From positions 101,148-165,147 of the forward strand of contig LNEI01000011.1 in assembly GCA_001464455.1 (NCBI GenBank): a stretch of 64,000 nucleotides of DNA, given 5' to 3'. This DNA comes from Acidobacteria bacterium Ga0077534 (GTDB lineage: Bacteria; Acidobacteriota; Blastocatellia; Pyrinomonadales; Pyrinomonadaceae). Position numbers and translations under genes: made by a program. The notes under the pieces were generated by a model, which saw nothing but the letters and a program-made list of their open reading frames with translations, was not told where the DNA came from and made no database searches. Positions 8,426-15,283 of the stretch are shown in pieces. Each line of letters starts with the position of its first letter. The stretch's first letter is position 1.

Positions 8426-8762
8426 AACTCTATTTAACCACAGAAAAAGTACGTATGAAATGCAGGTCTAATTGCCTCACATCCGGCTGTAGCCCAGTCG
8501 ACGGTTTCACCCTTGTTTCATGTTTGTTTCACAGTTGTTTCACCCATGCAATACAGCTCTAAACTATTGCCTATAATGGTAGTTACGGCGATATTTTTGG
8601 CTTGTTTCACCGAAAATGAAAAAAACTTTTTCTAAACCTTTTTTATGGGCGATCATCCGTTTTTCGCGTGAAGCCATATAATGCGCAGCCTCCTTGGAAT
8701 TACGATTCCGGAACAAAAAGGTTGCACATATGTTACCACGTTTCATATTCGATGCAATCGAT
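8426..8762. other. 337-bp intergenic region with iterons and a possible plus-strand promoter
   Basis: It lies between yajQ and tatD, both on the minus strand. It contains four GTTTCAY iterons at 8504-8543, another single GTTTCAC at 8604, and a consensus-like TATAAT on the plus strand at 8572-8577 just downstream of the iterons. No convincing gene follows on the plus strand. A 21-codon frame starts at 8616 but has no ribosome-binding site. The section is AT-rich compared with its surroundings. Confidence 0.6.
8504..8547. repeat. Four direct 11-bp iterons (GTTTCAY)
   Basis: GTTTCAC/T occurs at 8504, 8515, 8526 and 8537, an exact 11-bp period, with variable four-base spacers (CCTT, GTTT, AGTT, CCAT). 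Head-to-tail sites one helical turn apart are typical of regulators that bind as stacked protomers, such as MerR/CarH-like or BldC-like proteins. The binding protein is unknown. Confidence 0.75.
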
Positions 8763-9689
8763 TCAGTTTCGATCTACATCGATTCCAAAAAACTCAACGA
8801 AATTTCTGGTGGTGGCGCTTGCAAGAGTCGAAAGATCAATTCCGTAGAAATCGGCGAGAAAGGTAGCCGTATGAACAACAAACGCCGGCTCATTGCGTTT
8901 TCCACGAAACGGCACGGGCGTTAAAAACGGGCAATCGGTCTCGATCAGCAGTCGGTCTAGCGGAACAACGCGAGCCGAGTCGCGAAGATTCTCCGCCTTT
9001 TTGAACGTCACGTTCCCCGCAAATGAGATCATAAAGCCGATCTTAATCAGTGCTTCAGCCATCGCGGGCGTACCGCCGAAACAATGCATGATGCCAGGAG
9101 CGCGGACACTCTTGTCCGCATGAGCGTCGCTTCGACGCGAAAATTCACTCACACCACGATCTTCGTTCTGGCCAGCAAAATCTGACGCGACATCTTGTCT
9201 GAACGCCGAAGCGGCGTCCATGCGGACAGGAGTGTCCGAGCTCCTTCCGTACTCCTCCGTCAATATCTCAACCGTCTCATCATCAGCATCACGGCTGTGA
9301 ATTATCACTTGCAGCCCAAGCGACTTCGCAACGCGGATCTGCCGCCGAAAAACATCCCGCTGCACATCACGCGGCGAATGATCGTAATAATAATCCAGCC
9401 CGATCTCGCCCCAAGCGATCACCTTCTCGCTCTTTGTCAGCTCTGTTAAGTGCTCCTCCGCCGCGTCGTCGTACAACTTCGCATCATGCGGATGAACCCC
9501 GACAGCCGCATAAACGTTGTCGTATTTCTCCGCAACAGCCACCGCCCGCCGAAAATCGTCCGTACGCGGATCGCCGGTCCCAATATTCAACATCGCCACA
9601 ACCCCAGCCTCCCGAGCCCGCCGAACAACCTCGTCGCGATCCTCGTCAAACTGTTCTCCGTCTATGTGGCAGTGGGAATCGATGAACAT
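8763..9689 (-). CDS. tatD: TatD-family metal-dependent hydrolase with an in-frame repeat-derived insertion
   Basis: 308 aa, longer than the usual roughly 255-265. The N-terminus FIDSHCHID carries the metal-binding HxH, GEIGLDYYYD the central Glu, IIHSRDA and MHCFGG two further His ligands, and ETDCPFLTP the C-terminal Asp. TatD proteins are 3'-5' DNases or D-aminoacyl-tRNA related hydrolases in the cytoplasm. About 45 extra residues between VEILTEEYG and GIMHCFGG correspond to the palindromic element at 9097-9244, which keeps the frame open. It starts 1 nt from the end of the upstream lipoprotein gene. Confidence 0.92.
   Translation of the reverse strand: MFIDSHCHIDGEQFDEDRDEVVRRAREAGVVAMLNIGTGDPRTDDFRRAVAVAEKYDNVYAAVGVHPHDAKLYDDAAEEHLTELTKSEKVIAWGEIGLDYYYDHSPRDVQRDVFRRQIRVAKSLGLQVIIHSRDADDETVEILTEEYGRSSDTPVRMDAASAFRQDVASDFAGQNEDRGVSEFSRRSDAHADKSVRAPGIMHCFGGTPAMAEALIKIGFMISFAGNVTFKKAENLRDSARVVPLDRLLIETDCPFLTPVPFRGKRNEPAFVVHTATFLADFYGIDLSTLASATTRNFVEFFGIDVDRN
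9097..9244. repeat. 148-bp palindromic mobile-type element inside tatD
   Basis: The 24-bp ends form an inverted repeat with two mismatches: left GGAGCGCGGACACTCTTG..., right ...AGGAGTGTCCGAGCTCC. The same GCGGACAAGAGTGTCCGC core recurs inside argS at 16446-16527. It has no coding capacity of its own beyond reading in frame with tatD. It resembles a MITE or REP-type unit. Confidence 0.8.
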
Positions 9690-10247
9690 TTATTTGTTGA
9701 GAATTTCAACAGACGCGATGAATCTCTCGCTGACCGTCACAAAATCCAACTTCTTTTGTCCAGAAGATTTGATTTTTTCAGGTAGTAACCCGACGAGGGC
9801 TTGATAGGTCGCGAACTCGTTAACAACGATACGGCTACGAATTTTGCCGCCACCTTTAACGAGGAGATCGTAGTCTCGCAATTCAAAATCGTTAGAGGTC
9901 CGACCGTTTCTAACGTCGAAGCTTTCAACGCTTCCAAACATATTCTTCATTAGGAATTCGTTAGATTCGAAGGACTCGTCAACGGTTTTCGAAGTGAAGT
10001 CATTTGGATGATTCTTAACCGAGAGTAAAAACCGCATTCCTTCTTTTTCACAACTGAAGTCGAAAACGTGGATTGGTCTGGGATGATCCTGAAAGGACTT
10101 TTTTGCGAGCTTAGGTTCGCACGGAAATAATCCGCGAAGCCGGGCGTCGGCAGATTGAATTACCTGCCATTCAAATTTGTCGGTCGTTTGCGCACAGCCA
10201 GAGACGAAGCAAACAAAAAGGAGTCCAACTCTACCAATCCACATCAT
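9690..10247 (-). CDS. Hypothetical lipoprotein
   Basis: 185 aa, family not recognised. The N-terminus is a lipoprotein signal with lipobox VSGC at about residues 15-18, followed by AQTTDKFEW. The mature part is a mixed alpha/beta domain with FPCEPKLAKKSF near residue 41 and a Cys in FSCEKEG. It is probably anchored in the membrane and faces the periplasm. It lies in the minus-strand run between the BrnT-type pair and tatD, and is AT-richer than either metG or tatD. Confidence 0.7.
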   Translation of the reverse strand: MMWIGRVGLLFVCFVSGCAQTTDKFEWQVIQSADARLRGLFPCEPKLAKKSFQDHPRPIHVFDFSCEKEGMRFLLSVKNHPNDFTSKTVDESFESNEFLMKNMFGSVESFDVRNGRTSNDFELRDYDLLVKGGGKIRSRIVVNEFATYQALVGLLPEKIKSSGQKKLDFVTVSERFIASVEILNK

Positions 10248-10268
10248 GGCTTCAACTTTGGGATACCG

Positions 10269-10496
10269 TTACCTTGTTGAGATTTCAACGTTCGGACTTC
10301 GGGTAATTCGCAGGTAATCACGGAGTGCGTCATTAACGGAATCCTCCGTCGGAAACTCTTCCGCGACATCGGGAGCCAAACCTACGCGGCGAACCATCTT
10401 ATTGTATTTCTCCGCAAACCTATTCGGCTTTGATTTTGAGAAATCAAGATCGTACTCGGGAAGGAGATCGTCATTTTCATCAAGTTTGATTTGCAT
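10269..10496 (-). CDS. Putative antitoxin partner of the BrnT-like toxin
   Basis: 75 aa, acidic N-terminal half (MQIKLDENDDLLPEYDLDFSKS) and a basic C-terminal half ending LRDYLRITRSPNVEISTR. It overlaps the BrnT-like gene by 17 nt. BrnT toxins are followed by a small antitoxin that neutralises them and represses the operon, and the size, overlap and order fit. The ribbon-helix-helix motif of classical BrnA is not clear, so the call rests mainly on position. Confidence 0.6.
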   Translation of the reverse strand: MQIKLDENDDLLPEYDLDFSKSKPNRFAEKYNKMVRRVGLAPDVAEEFPTEDSVNDALRDYLRITRSPNVEISTR

Positions 10497-10761
10497 ATCT
10501 TCTAGCTTCTTTTGGCGTAGCTAACCTCGCACTAATTATTCTTATCGTATCATTTTCTCGCTCGGTGAAACTCACCATTAAGAGCCGGTTCTGATCTGAA
10601 TGTCCGAAAATTGCATTCCGTTTTTCCTCATACGAATGTTCGTCATCATCGAATATGCGAGCAAGAGGATCGCCAAAAACCGTTTCCGCTTCTTCAAACG
10701 TCACACCATCGTGATTCTTGATGTTGGCAGCCGCTTTTATTGGATCCGCGTCAAAATTCAT
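10480..10761 (-). CDS. brnT: BrnT-family ribonuclease toxin
   Basis: 93 aa. Family features in order: MNFDADPIKAAANIKNHDGVTFEEAETVFGDP, then DDDEHSYEEKRNAIFGHSDQNRLLMVSFTERE, and IRIISARLATPKEARRYA at the C-terminus. BrnT is a RelE-fold mRNA-cleaving toxin of type II systems. Its ATG shares one base with the metG stop codon (TAATG), so its translation appears tied to metG, an unusual place for a toxin, which usually has its own autoregulated promoter. Confidence 0.88.
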   Translation of the reverse strand: MNFDADPIKAAANIKNHDGVTFEEAETVFGDPLARIFDDDEHSYEEKRNAIFGHSDQNRLLMVSFTERENDTIRIISARLATPKEARRYANQT

Positions 10762-12878
10762 TACTTCAGCCGAGCTCCGATCCCAACGTCTTCGATAAAT
10801 GCCGCCAACGCCGGTTTCGGCCCAGAATTATCTTCTAAAGAGGCGGCGCAGATCATGCCTTGGGATTCGAGGCCGCGCATCATTCGGGGTTTTAGGTTGG
10901 CGACGACGACGACTTTGCGACCGATGAGGGTTTCGGGGTCGTAGTATTCGGCGAGGCCGGCGAGGATCTGACGGGGCTTCTCTTCGCCGAGGTCGATCTC
11001 GAAACGAAGCAGTTTGTCGGCCTTTGGAATGCGTTCCGCCACCTTGATCTCGCCGACACGGAGTTCGACTTTTAGGAAATCATCTATTGTGATGAAAGAT
11101 TCGTCGATTGATGGTTGATCGTTGATCGTTGTGGGTTGAGTCGGGACTTCCCCACCCGCTACCGCAGGTGGTACTGACTCTTTCTCGACCGCCGATTTTT
11201 CACTGCTTACTGCTGACTGCTCACTAATTTCACTCATAACTTTTTTCTTATCAATTCTAGGGAAAACACCAATCGTTTCGCCGATCTTGGTTCCGGCGGC
11301 GAGTTCACCCCATTTTAGACTTGCCGGGTCGAGCGTGGCGATGTCTTCGCTGAGGCCGATCTGGCTATGGATCTTTTTCGTTGCTTCGGGCATTACGGGA
11401 TAAAGCTGGACGCACAGCCAGCGAAGCGTTTCGCAGGCTCGATAGAGGACAGCATTGAGCGTCTCAACCTGTTTATCGTCTTTAATTAGCTCCCACGGCT
11501 TCGAGTCGGATATTAACTTATCGACACGGGCGATCACCGTCCAAGTGGACTCAAGGGCGAGGCTAAAATCGAAATTGTCGTACCTGCGGATAAACTCGTC
11601 TCGAGCGTGCTCGACCACCGATGCGAGTTCCTGATCATCAGGGTTGACACCCGCCCGTTTCGCGTTGAGATAGTTCTCTTCCGCGATCTTTCTACTTGGA
11701 ATTAGGCCTTCGCGATACTTGGTGATCATCGAAAACGTTCGGCTGGCGAGGTTGCCGAGGCCGCTGGCGAGATCGGCGTTGGCACGGTCGATCAGGTTTT
11801 CATAACCGAACTTTCCGTCCTGCCCAAACACCATATCGCGAAGCACAAAGTAACGTATCGCATCGACCTGAAAATGCTCATGTAACACATCGACTTCGAT
11901 CACATTTCCCAAGGTTTTACCCATTTTCCGGCCATCAGCATCGAGCCACATGCCGTGAGCAAATACCGTTTTTGGTAGCGACAATCCGGCGGCATGGAGG
12001 AACGAGAACCAATACACCGTATGGAACCGCAAGATGTCCTTGCCAACGAGGTGCGTGACATTCTGCCAATACTTCTCAAATCCGACTGAAGCCTTTTCTG
12101 CATTCCCGTAACCTAGCGCCGTAATGTAGTTTGTCAGGGCGTCCATCCAGACGTACATCACATGATTCTCATCGCCCGGGACAGGAATTCCCCACGATAC
12201 CGAAGACTTCTGCCGACTGATCGACAGGTCCTGTAGGCCGCCCCGAACAAATGACAAAACTTCGTTCTTCCTGCCTTCCGGTCTAACCAGATTCGGGTCG
12301 CTCTCGATCAGATCGATCAAAAATTCGTCATAGTCCGACAGCCGAAAGAAGTAGCTTTCCTCTGCAACCTTGTCGAGCGGGCGTTCGTGGATCAGACACA
12401 ACCGAATGTCTGAGCCCTCGGGCGTGTAATATTGATCTTCATTCTTAAACTCGGCACATGGAGCACAGAACAGGCCTTCGTAGAAGCCTTTGTAGATCGC
12501 GTCATTCCCTTTCGGCGTCTGATTCTTGGCAATTTCCTGCCACAAATGCTGAACGCCTTCGTAGTGAAACGGCTCAGTCGTCCGCATGAAGATATCATAA
12601 CCGCCATTCTCACCATCGAGCCCAAAATCATGAAACATACGCTTCAGCTCGCCCGCGATCAGATCGACCTGCTCCTGCGGCGTCCGGCCATTCTTTTCAG
12701 CCGCACGTTGAATGTTGATGCCATGCTCGTCCGTTCCCGTCAGAAAATAGGTATCAAACCCACGCTGTTTCTTGTACCGCCGGACAGCATCCGCCACGAT
12801 TGTTGTGTACAGATGACCCAGATGCGGCAGGCTGTTCGCGTAGTAGATCGGGGTTGTTATGTAGAAAGTGTTGTTCAT
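10761..12878 (-). CDS. metG: Methionyl-tRNA synthetase with C-terminal tRNA-binding domain
   Basis: 705 aa. Class I catalytic core with HLGH near residue 20 (PHLGHLY) and KMGKT replacing KMSKS. Zinc-site cysteines FCAPC and RLCLIH are only partly conserved. The anticodon-binding helical domain follows, and the last about 110 residues (IDDFLKVELRVGEIKVAE...) are the OB-fold EMAP/Trbp111 domain. The joint between them, roughly residues 540-595, is encoded by tandem and palindromic repeats (see 11096-11240). It overlaps the upstream M28 peptidase by ATGA. Confidence 0.96.
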   Translation of the reverse strand: MNNTFYITTPIYYANSLPHLGHLYTTIVADAVRRYKKQRGFDTYFLTGTDEHGINIQRAAEKNGRTPQEQVDLIAGELKRMFHDFGLDGENGGYDIFMRTTEPFHYEGVQHLWQEIAKNQTPKGNDAIYKGFYEGLFCAPCAEFKNEDQYYTPEGSDIRLCLIHERPLDKVAEESYFFRLSDYDEFLIDLIESDPNLVRPEGRKNEVLSFVRGGLQDLSISRQKSSVSWGIPVPGDENHVMYVWMDALTNYITALGYGNAEKASVGFEKYWQNVTHLVGKDILRFHTVYWFSFLHAAGLSLPKTVFAHGMWLDADGRKMGKTLGNVIEVDVLHEHFQVDAIRYFVLRDMVFGQDGKFGYENLIDRANADLASGLGNLASRTFSMITKYREGLIPSRKIAEENYLNAKRAGVNPDDQELASVVEHARDEFIRRYDNFDFSLALESTWTVIARVDKLISDSKPWELIKDDKQVETLNAVLYRACETLRWLCVQLYPVMPEATKKIHSQIGLSEDIATLDPASLKWGELAAGTKIGETIGVFPRIDKKKVMSEISEQSAVSSEKSAVEKESVPPAVAGGEVPTQPTTINDQPSIDESFITIDDFLKVELRVGEIKVAERIPKADKLLRFEIDLGEEKPRQILAGLAEYYDPETLIGRKVVVVANLKPRMMRGLESQGMICAASLEDNSGPKPALAAFIEDVGIGARLK
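11096..11240. repeat. Repeat-derived linker inside metG
   Basis: Within the metG frame lie a run of GATGGTTGATCGTTGATCG type tandem units (11110-11130), a CCACCCGCTACCGCAGGTGG palindrome at 11152-11171 of the family encoding PPAxAGG, and an ACTGCTTACTGCTGACTGC direct repeat near 11202-11220. They encode a low-complexity Ser/Glu/Pro linker between the anticodon domain and the OB fold. Confidence 0.7.
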
Positions 12879-14533
12879 TTAGAAAATCGCTTCTTGTCCG
12901 CACCCGAAAACTCGTCGGTGTCCTTATATCGCGGCATCGACGGTGTGTTTCCTATCTTCAAAGCGATCGCGAGGCCGAGTTCGGCATTTTGGACCATCGC
13001 GTCGGCATCCCACCAGTCGTAATACTGGTCGGATGGCTGATGATAGTATTTTGCGGTGTAATTGCTGAAGAAATTCAGAGCCTCGCCCGTTAGCGGCGTG
13101 ACAAAATCGTCACCGTGGCGGAGCGAAACGGCAGGAACACCCGCCTTGGCGAATGGAAAGTGGTCGGAGCGGAAAAAGAACCCCTGCTCGGGCCGCATGT
13201 CGCCTTCGACCGTCATATTTCGTTCGCGAGCAACCTCGTCCACAAACGTTCCGAGCGACGAACGCTCAGCACCGAGCGCAGAGAAATCCCTTGTTTTTCC
13301 AAAGAAATTCACGCCATCGATATTCACATTTCCGGCAATCTTGTTGAGCGGGATCAACGGTTTTGCCGCAAAATATTCGGCACCTAATAGACCTTGTTCC
13401 TCTGCGGTCGGAAATAGAATGTAGCTCGAACGTTTTGGCCGCTGCCCCTTCGGCATCTTTAATACCGCCTCGCCTATGCCGATGACGGCTGCGACGCCCG
13501 AGGCGTTGTCATAGGCTCCGTTGTAAATCTTGTCGCCGGTCGCGTCGGCTTCGCCAATTCCGAGATGATCCCAGTGAGCCGTGTAGAGCACGTATTCGCT
13601 CTTCATTTTCTTGTCGCTGCCCTCTATCTTGCCAACGATATTGGGCGATTCGAAGGTTCGCATATCGGTCTTCATGTCGATCTTTACGCGAAGGCCAGTC
13701 TTTATGGGCCTAAATTCCCGTGTCGCAGCCTTTGCCCGCATCGCGTCCAGATCGAGCCCGGCGTGCTTCATAGCGGCTTTGGCAGTTTCATCGGTCATCC
13801 ACGCCATCATGCTCAAAAACGGCGTGGTCGAACCCGATTCACGAGCGATCTCAGAACGCGGCCCGCCGAATGAAGTACGGACGACGTTCCAACCGTATCC
13901 GGCTGAATCGTTCGTGTGTATCAGTATCACACCCGCGGCTCCGCGTCGGGCTGCTTCTTCGTATTTGTAGGTCCATCGGCCATAATACGTCAGAGCCTTA
14001 CCGCCAAAAAGGTTCGGTTCGGCAGCCGTCGCGGGAGGGTCATTGACCATTATTATCAGCACTTTGCCGCGATAATCTTCGGACGGGCCGCTGTAATCGT
14101 TCCATTTGTAGAGCGGCGCATCGACGCCGTAGCCCATGAAAACGACCTCTGCGTCCACGGCAACATTCGGCGTTTGAGCCCCGGTCGTTGCAACGAAATC
14201 GTCACCGAACTTGAACGCCTTTGGAGCTCCGGCATTGCCCGCGAAAGTCATCTGCGTAGCCGGATCGACCTTGACGCCAACGAGCTTTACATTCTGAAAA
14301 TAGCTTTTACCGTTCCCGGGCTTAATGCCTGCGGCCTTCATCTGCGCAACGATATAATCTGCAGCGCGCTTACTGCCTTCGTTCCCCGGCCCGCGACCTT
14401 CAAAATCATCGGCGGAAAGGCGTTTGACGCGCTCACGCATCTTGCTAGCATCCAATCCGCTCGTCAAACCCTGCGCAAAACCGAGCGTTGAAACGAACGT
14501 AACTAAAACAAATAAAGCAGTTAACCTTTTCAT
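12875..14533 (-). CDS. Secreted M28-family aminopeptidase with PA domain
   Basis: 552 aa. Signal peptide in the first 21 residues (KRLTALFVLVTFVSTLGFAQ). A protease-associated domain lies at about residues 130-270. The zinc peptidase core follows: TAHWDHLG (metal His), GAYDNASGVAAV (bridging Asp), PTAEEQGLLGAEY (catalytic Glu pair), NIDGVN, and a late RSDHFPFAKAGVP. Such enzymes release N-terminal residues from peptides outside the cytoplasm. Located between folE and metG in one tight run; no functional link to either is evident. Confidence 0.93.
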   Translation of the reverse strand: MKRLTALFVLVTFVSTLGFAQGLTSGLDASKMRERVKRLSADDFEGRGPGNEGSKRAADYIVAQMKAAGIKPGNGKSYFQNVKLVGVKVDPATQMTFAGNAGAPKAFKFGDDFVATTGAQTPNVAVDAEVVFMGYGVDAPLYKWNDYSGPSEDYRGKVLIIMVNDPPATAAEPNLFGGKALTYYGRWTYKYEEAARRGAAGVILIHTNDSAGYGWNVVRTSFGGPRSEIARESGSTTPFLSMMAWMTDETAKAAMKHAGLDLDAMRAKAATREFRPIKTGLRVKIDMKTDMRTFESPNIVGKIEGSDKKMKSEYVLYTAHWDHLGIGEADATGDKIYNGAYDNASGVAAVIGIGEAVLKMPKGQRPKRSSYILFPTAEEQGLLGAEYFAAKPLIPLNKIAGNVNIDGVNFFGKTRDFSALGAERSSLGTFVDEVARERNMTVEGDMRPEQGFFFRSDHFPFAKAGVPAVSLRHGDDFVTPLTGEALNFFSNYTAKYYHQPSDQYYDWWDADAMVQNAELGLAIALKIGNTPSMPRYKDTDEFSGADKKRFSK

Positions 14534-14539
14534 AGATCT

Positions 14540-15121
14540 TTATCCTTTGATCAGTGACATAGCTTCGGCCCGCGTTCGCGAGTCCTTTCTAAATCCACCC
14601 AGAACCGCAGACGTGATCGTCACGGCACCCGGTTTTTTGACTCCTCGAAGCGTCATACACGTGTGTTCAGCCTCGATCACGACCATTACCCCGAGCGGTT
14701 CCAGCTGATCAAACAGCGTCTGGGCGATCTGCTGCGTCAGGCGTTCCTGAACCTGAAGTCGGCGAGCAAAAACCTCGGCAATGCGGGCGAGTTTTGACAA
14801 TCCGATAATGCGTCCATTTTTCGGGATGTATGCAATGTGGCATTTTCCGGTGAACGGAGCAAGGTGATGCTCGCAGACGGATGCGATCGAGATGTCCTTA
14901 ACGATAACCATTTCATCATGGCTGTCGCCGGGGAGCGGCACGATGTGCTCTTTCGGATCGATCCACATCCCTTCTGTGAGCTCCGCGTAAAATTCCGCAA
15001 CGCGTTCCGGTGTTTTCTTCAAACCGTCACGATCCGGATCTTCGCCCATACCTTCAAGCATCAGCCGAACGCCCTCAGCTATTTTTGCCAGATCGATCTT
15101 TTTCTTGGTCTTTTTTGCCAT
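14540..15121 (-). CDS. folE: GTP cyclohydrolase I
   Basis: 193 aa, normal length. It converts GTP to dihydroneopterin triphosphate, first step of folate (and pterin cofactor) synthesis. Signature [21 protein letters not shown] with the zinc Cys/His ligands near residue 88, second zinc Cys in [16 protein letters not shown], and [11 protein letters not shown]. The N-terminal stretch [12 protein letters not shown] is basic. First gene of the minus run and divergent from argS, 162 nt away. Confidence 0.96.
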   Translation of the reverse strand: MAKKTKKKIDLAKIAEGVRLMLEGMGEDPDRDGLKKTPERVAEFYAELTEGMWIDPKEHIVPLPGDSHDEMVIVKDISIASVCEHHLAPFTGKCHIAYIPKNGRIIGLSKLARIAEVFARRLQVQERLTQQIAQTLFDQLEPLGVMVVIEAEHTCMTLRGVKKPGAVTITSAVLGGFRKDSRTRAEAMSLIKG

Positions 15122-15283
15122 TTCGTTAGTCTTCGTAAACCCTTGATTCTAGCTTTTTTGCTGCAAAAGCTAAAGTCATTGCGGATGTGAGAGACTATCC
15201 AACAGCGGAACTTTCGACCTTTGATTAGACCTCCGTGTCGCTCTTGGGCTTCCGAACAGTGTTTTTGGTAAACTATCGCTTTT

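Noticed and set aside
8504..8547. CRISPR array
   Set aside because: The repeat is only 7 bp with 4-bp spacers; no array with 25-40 bp repeats and unique spacers exists in the window.
8616..8681. 21-codon frame (MKKTFSKPF...) after the iterons
   Set aside because: It has no ribosome-binding site and no sign of conservation that can be judged from the window; could be chance in AT-rich DNA.
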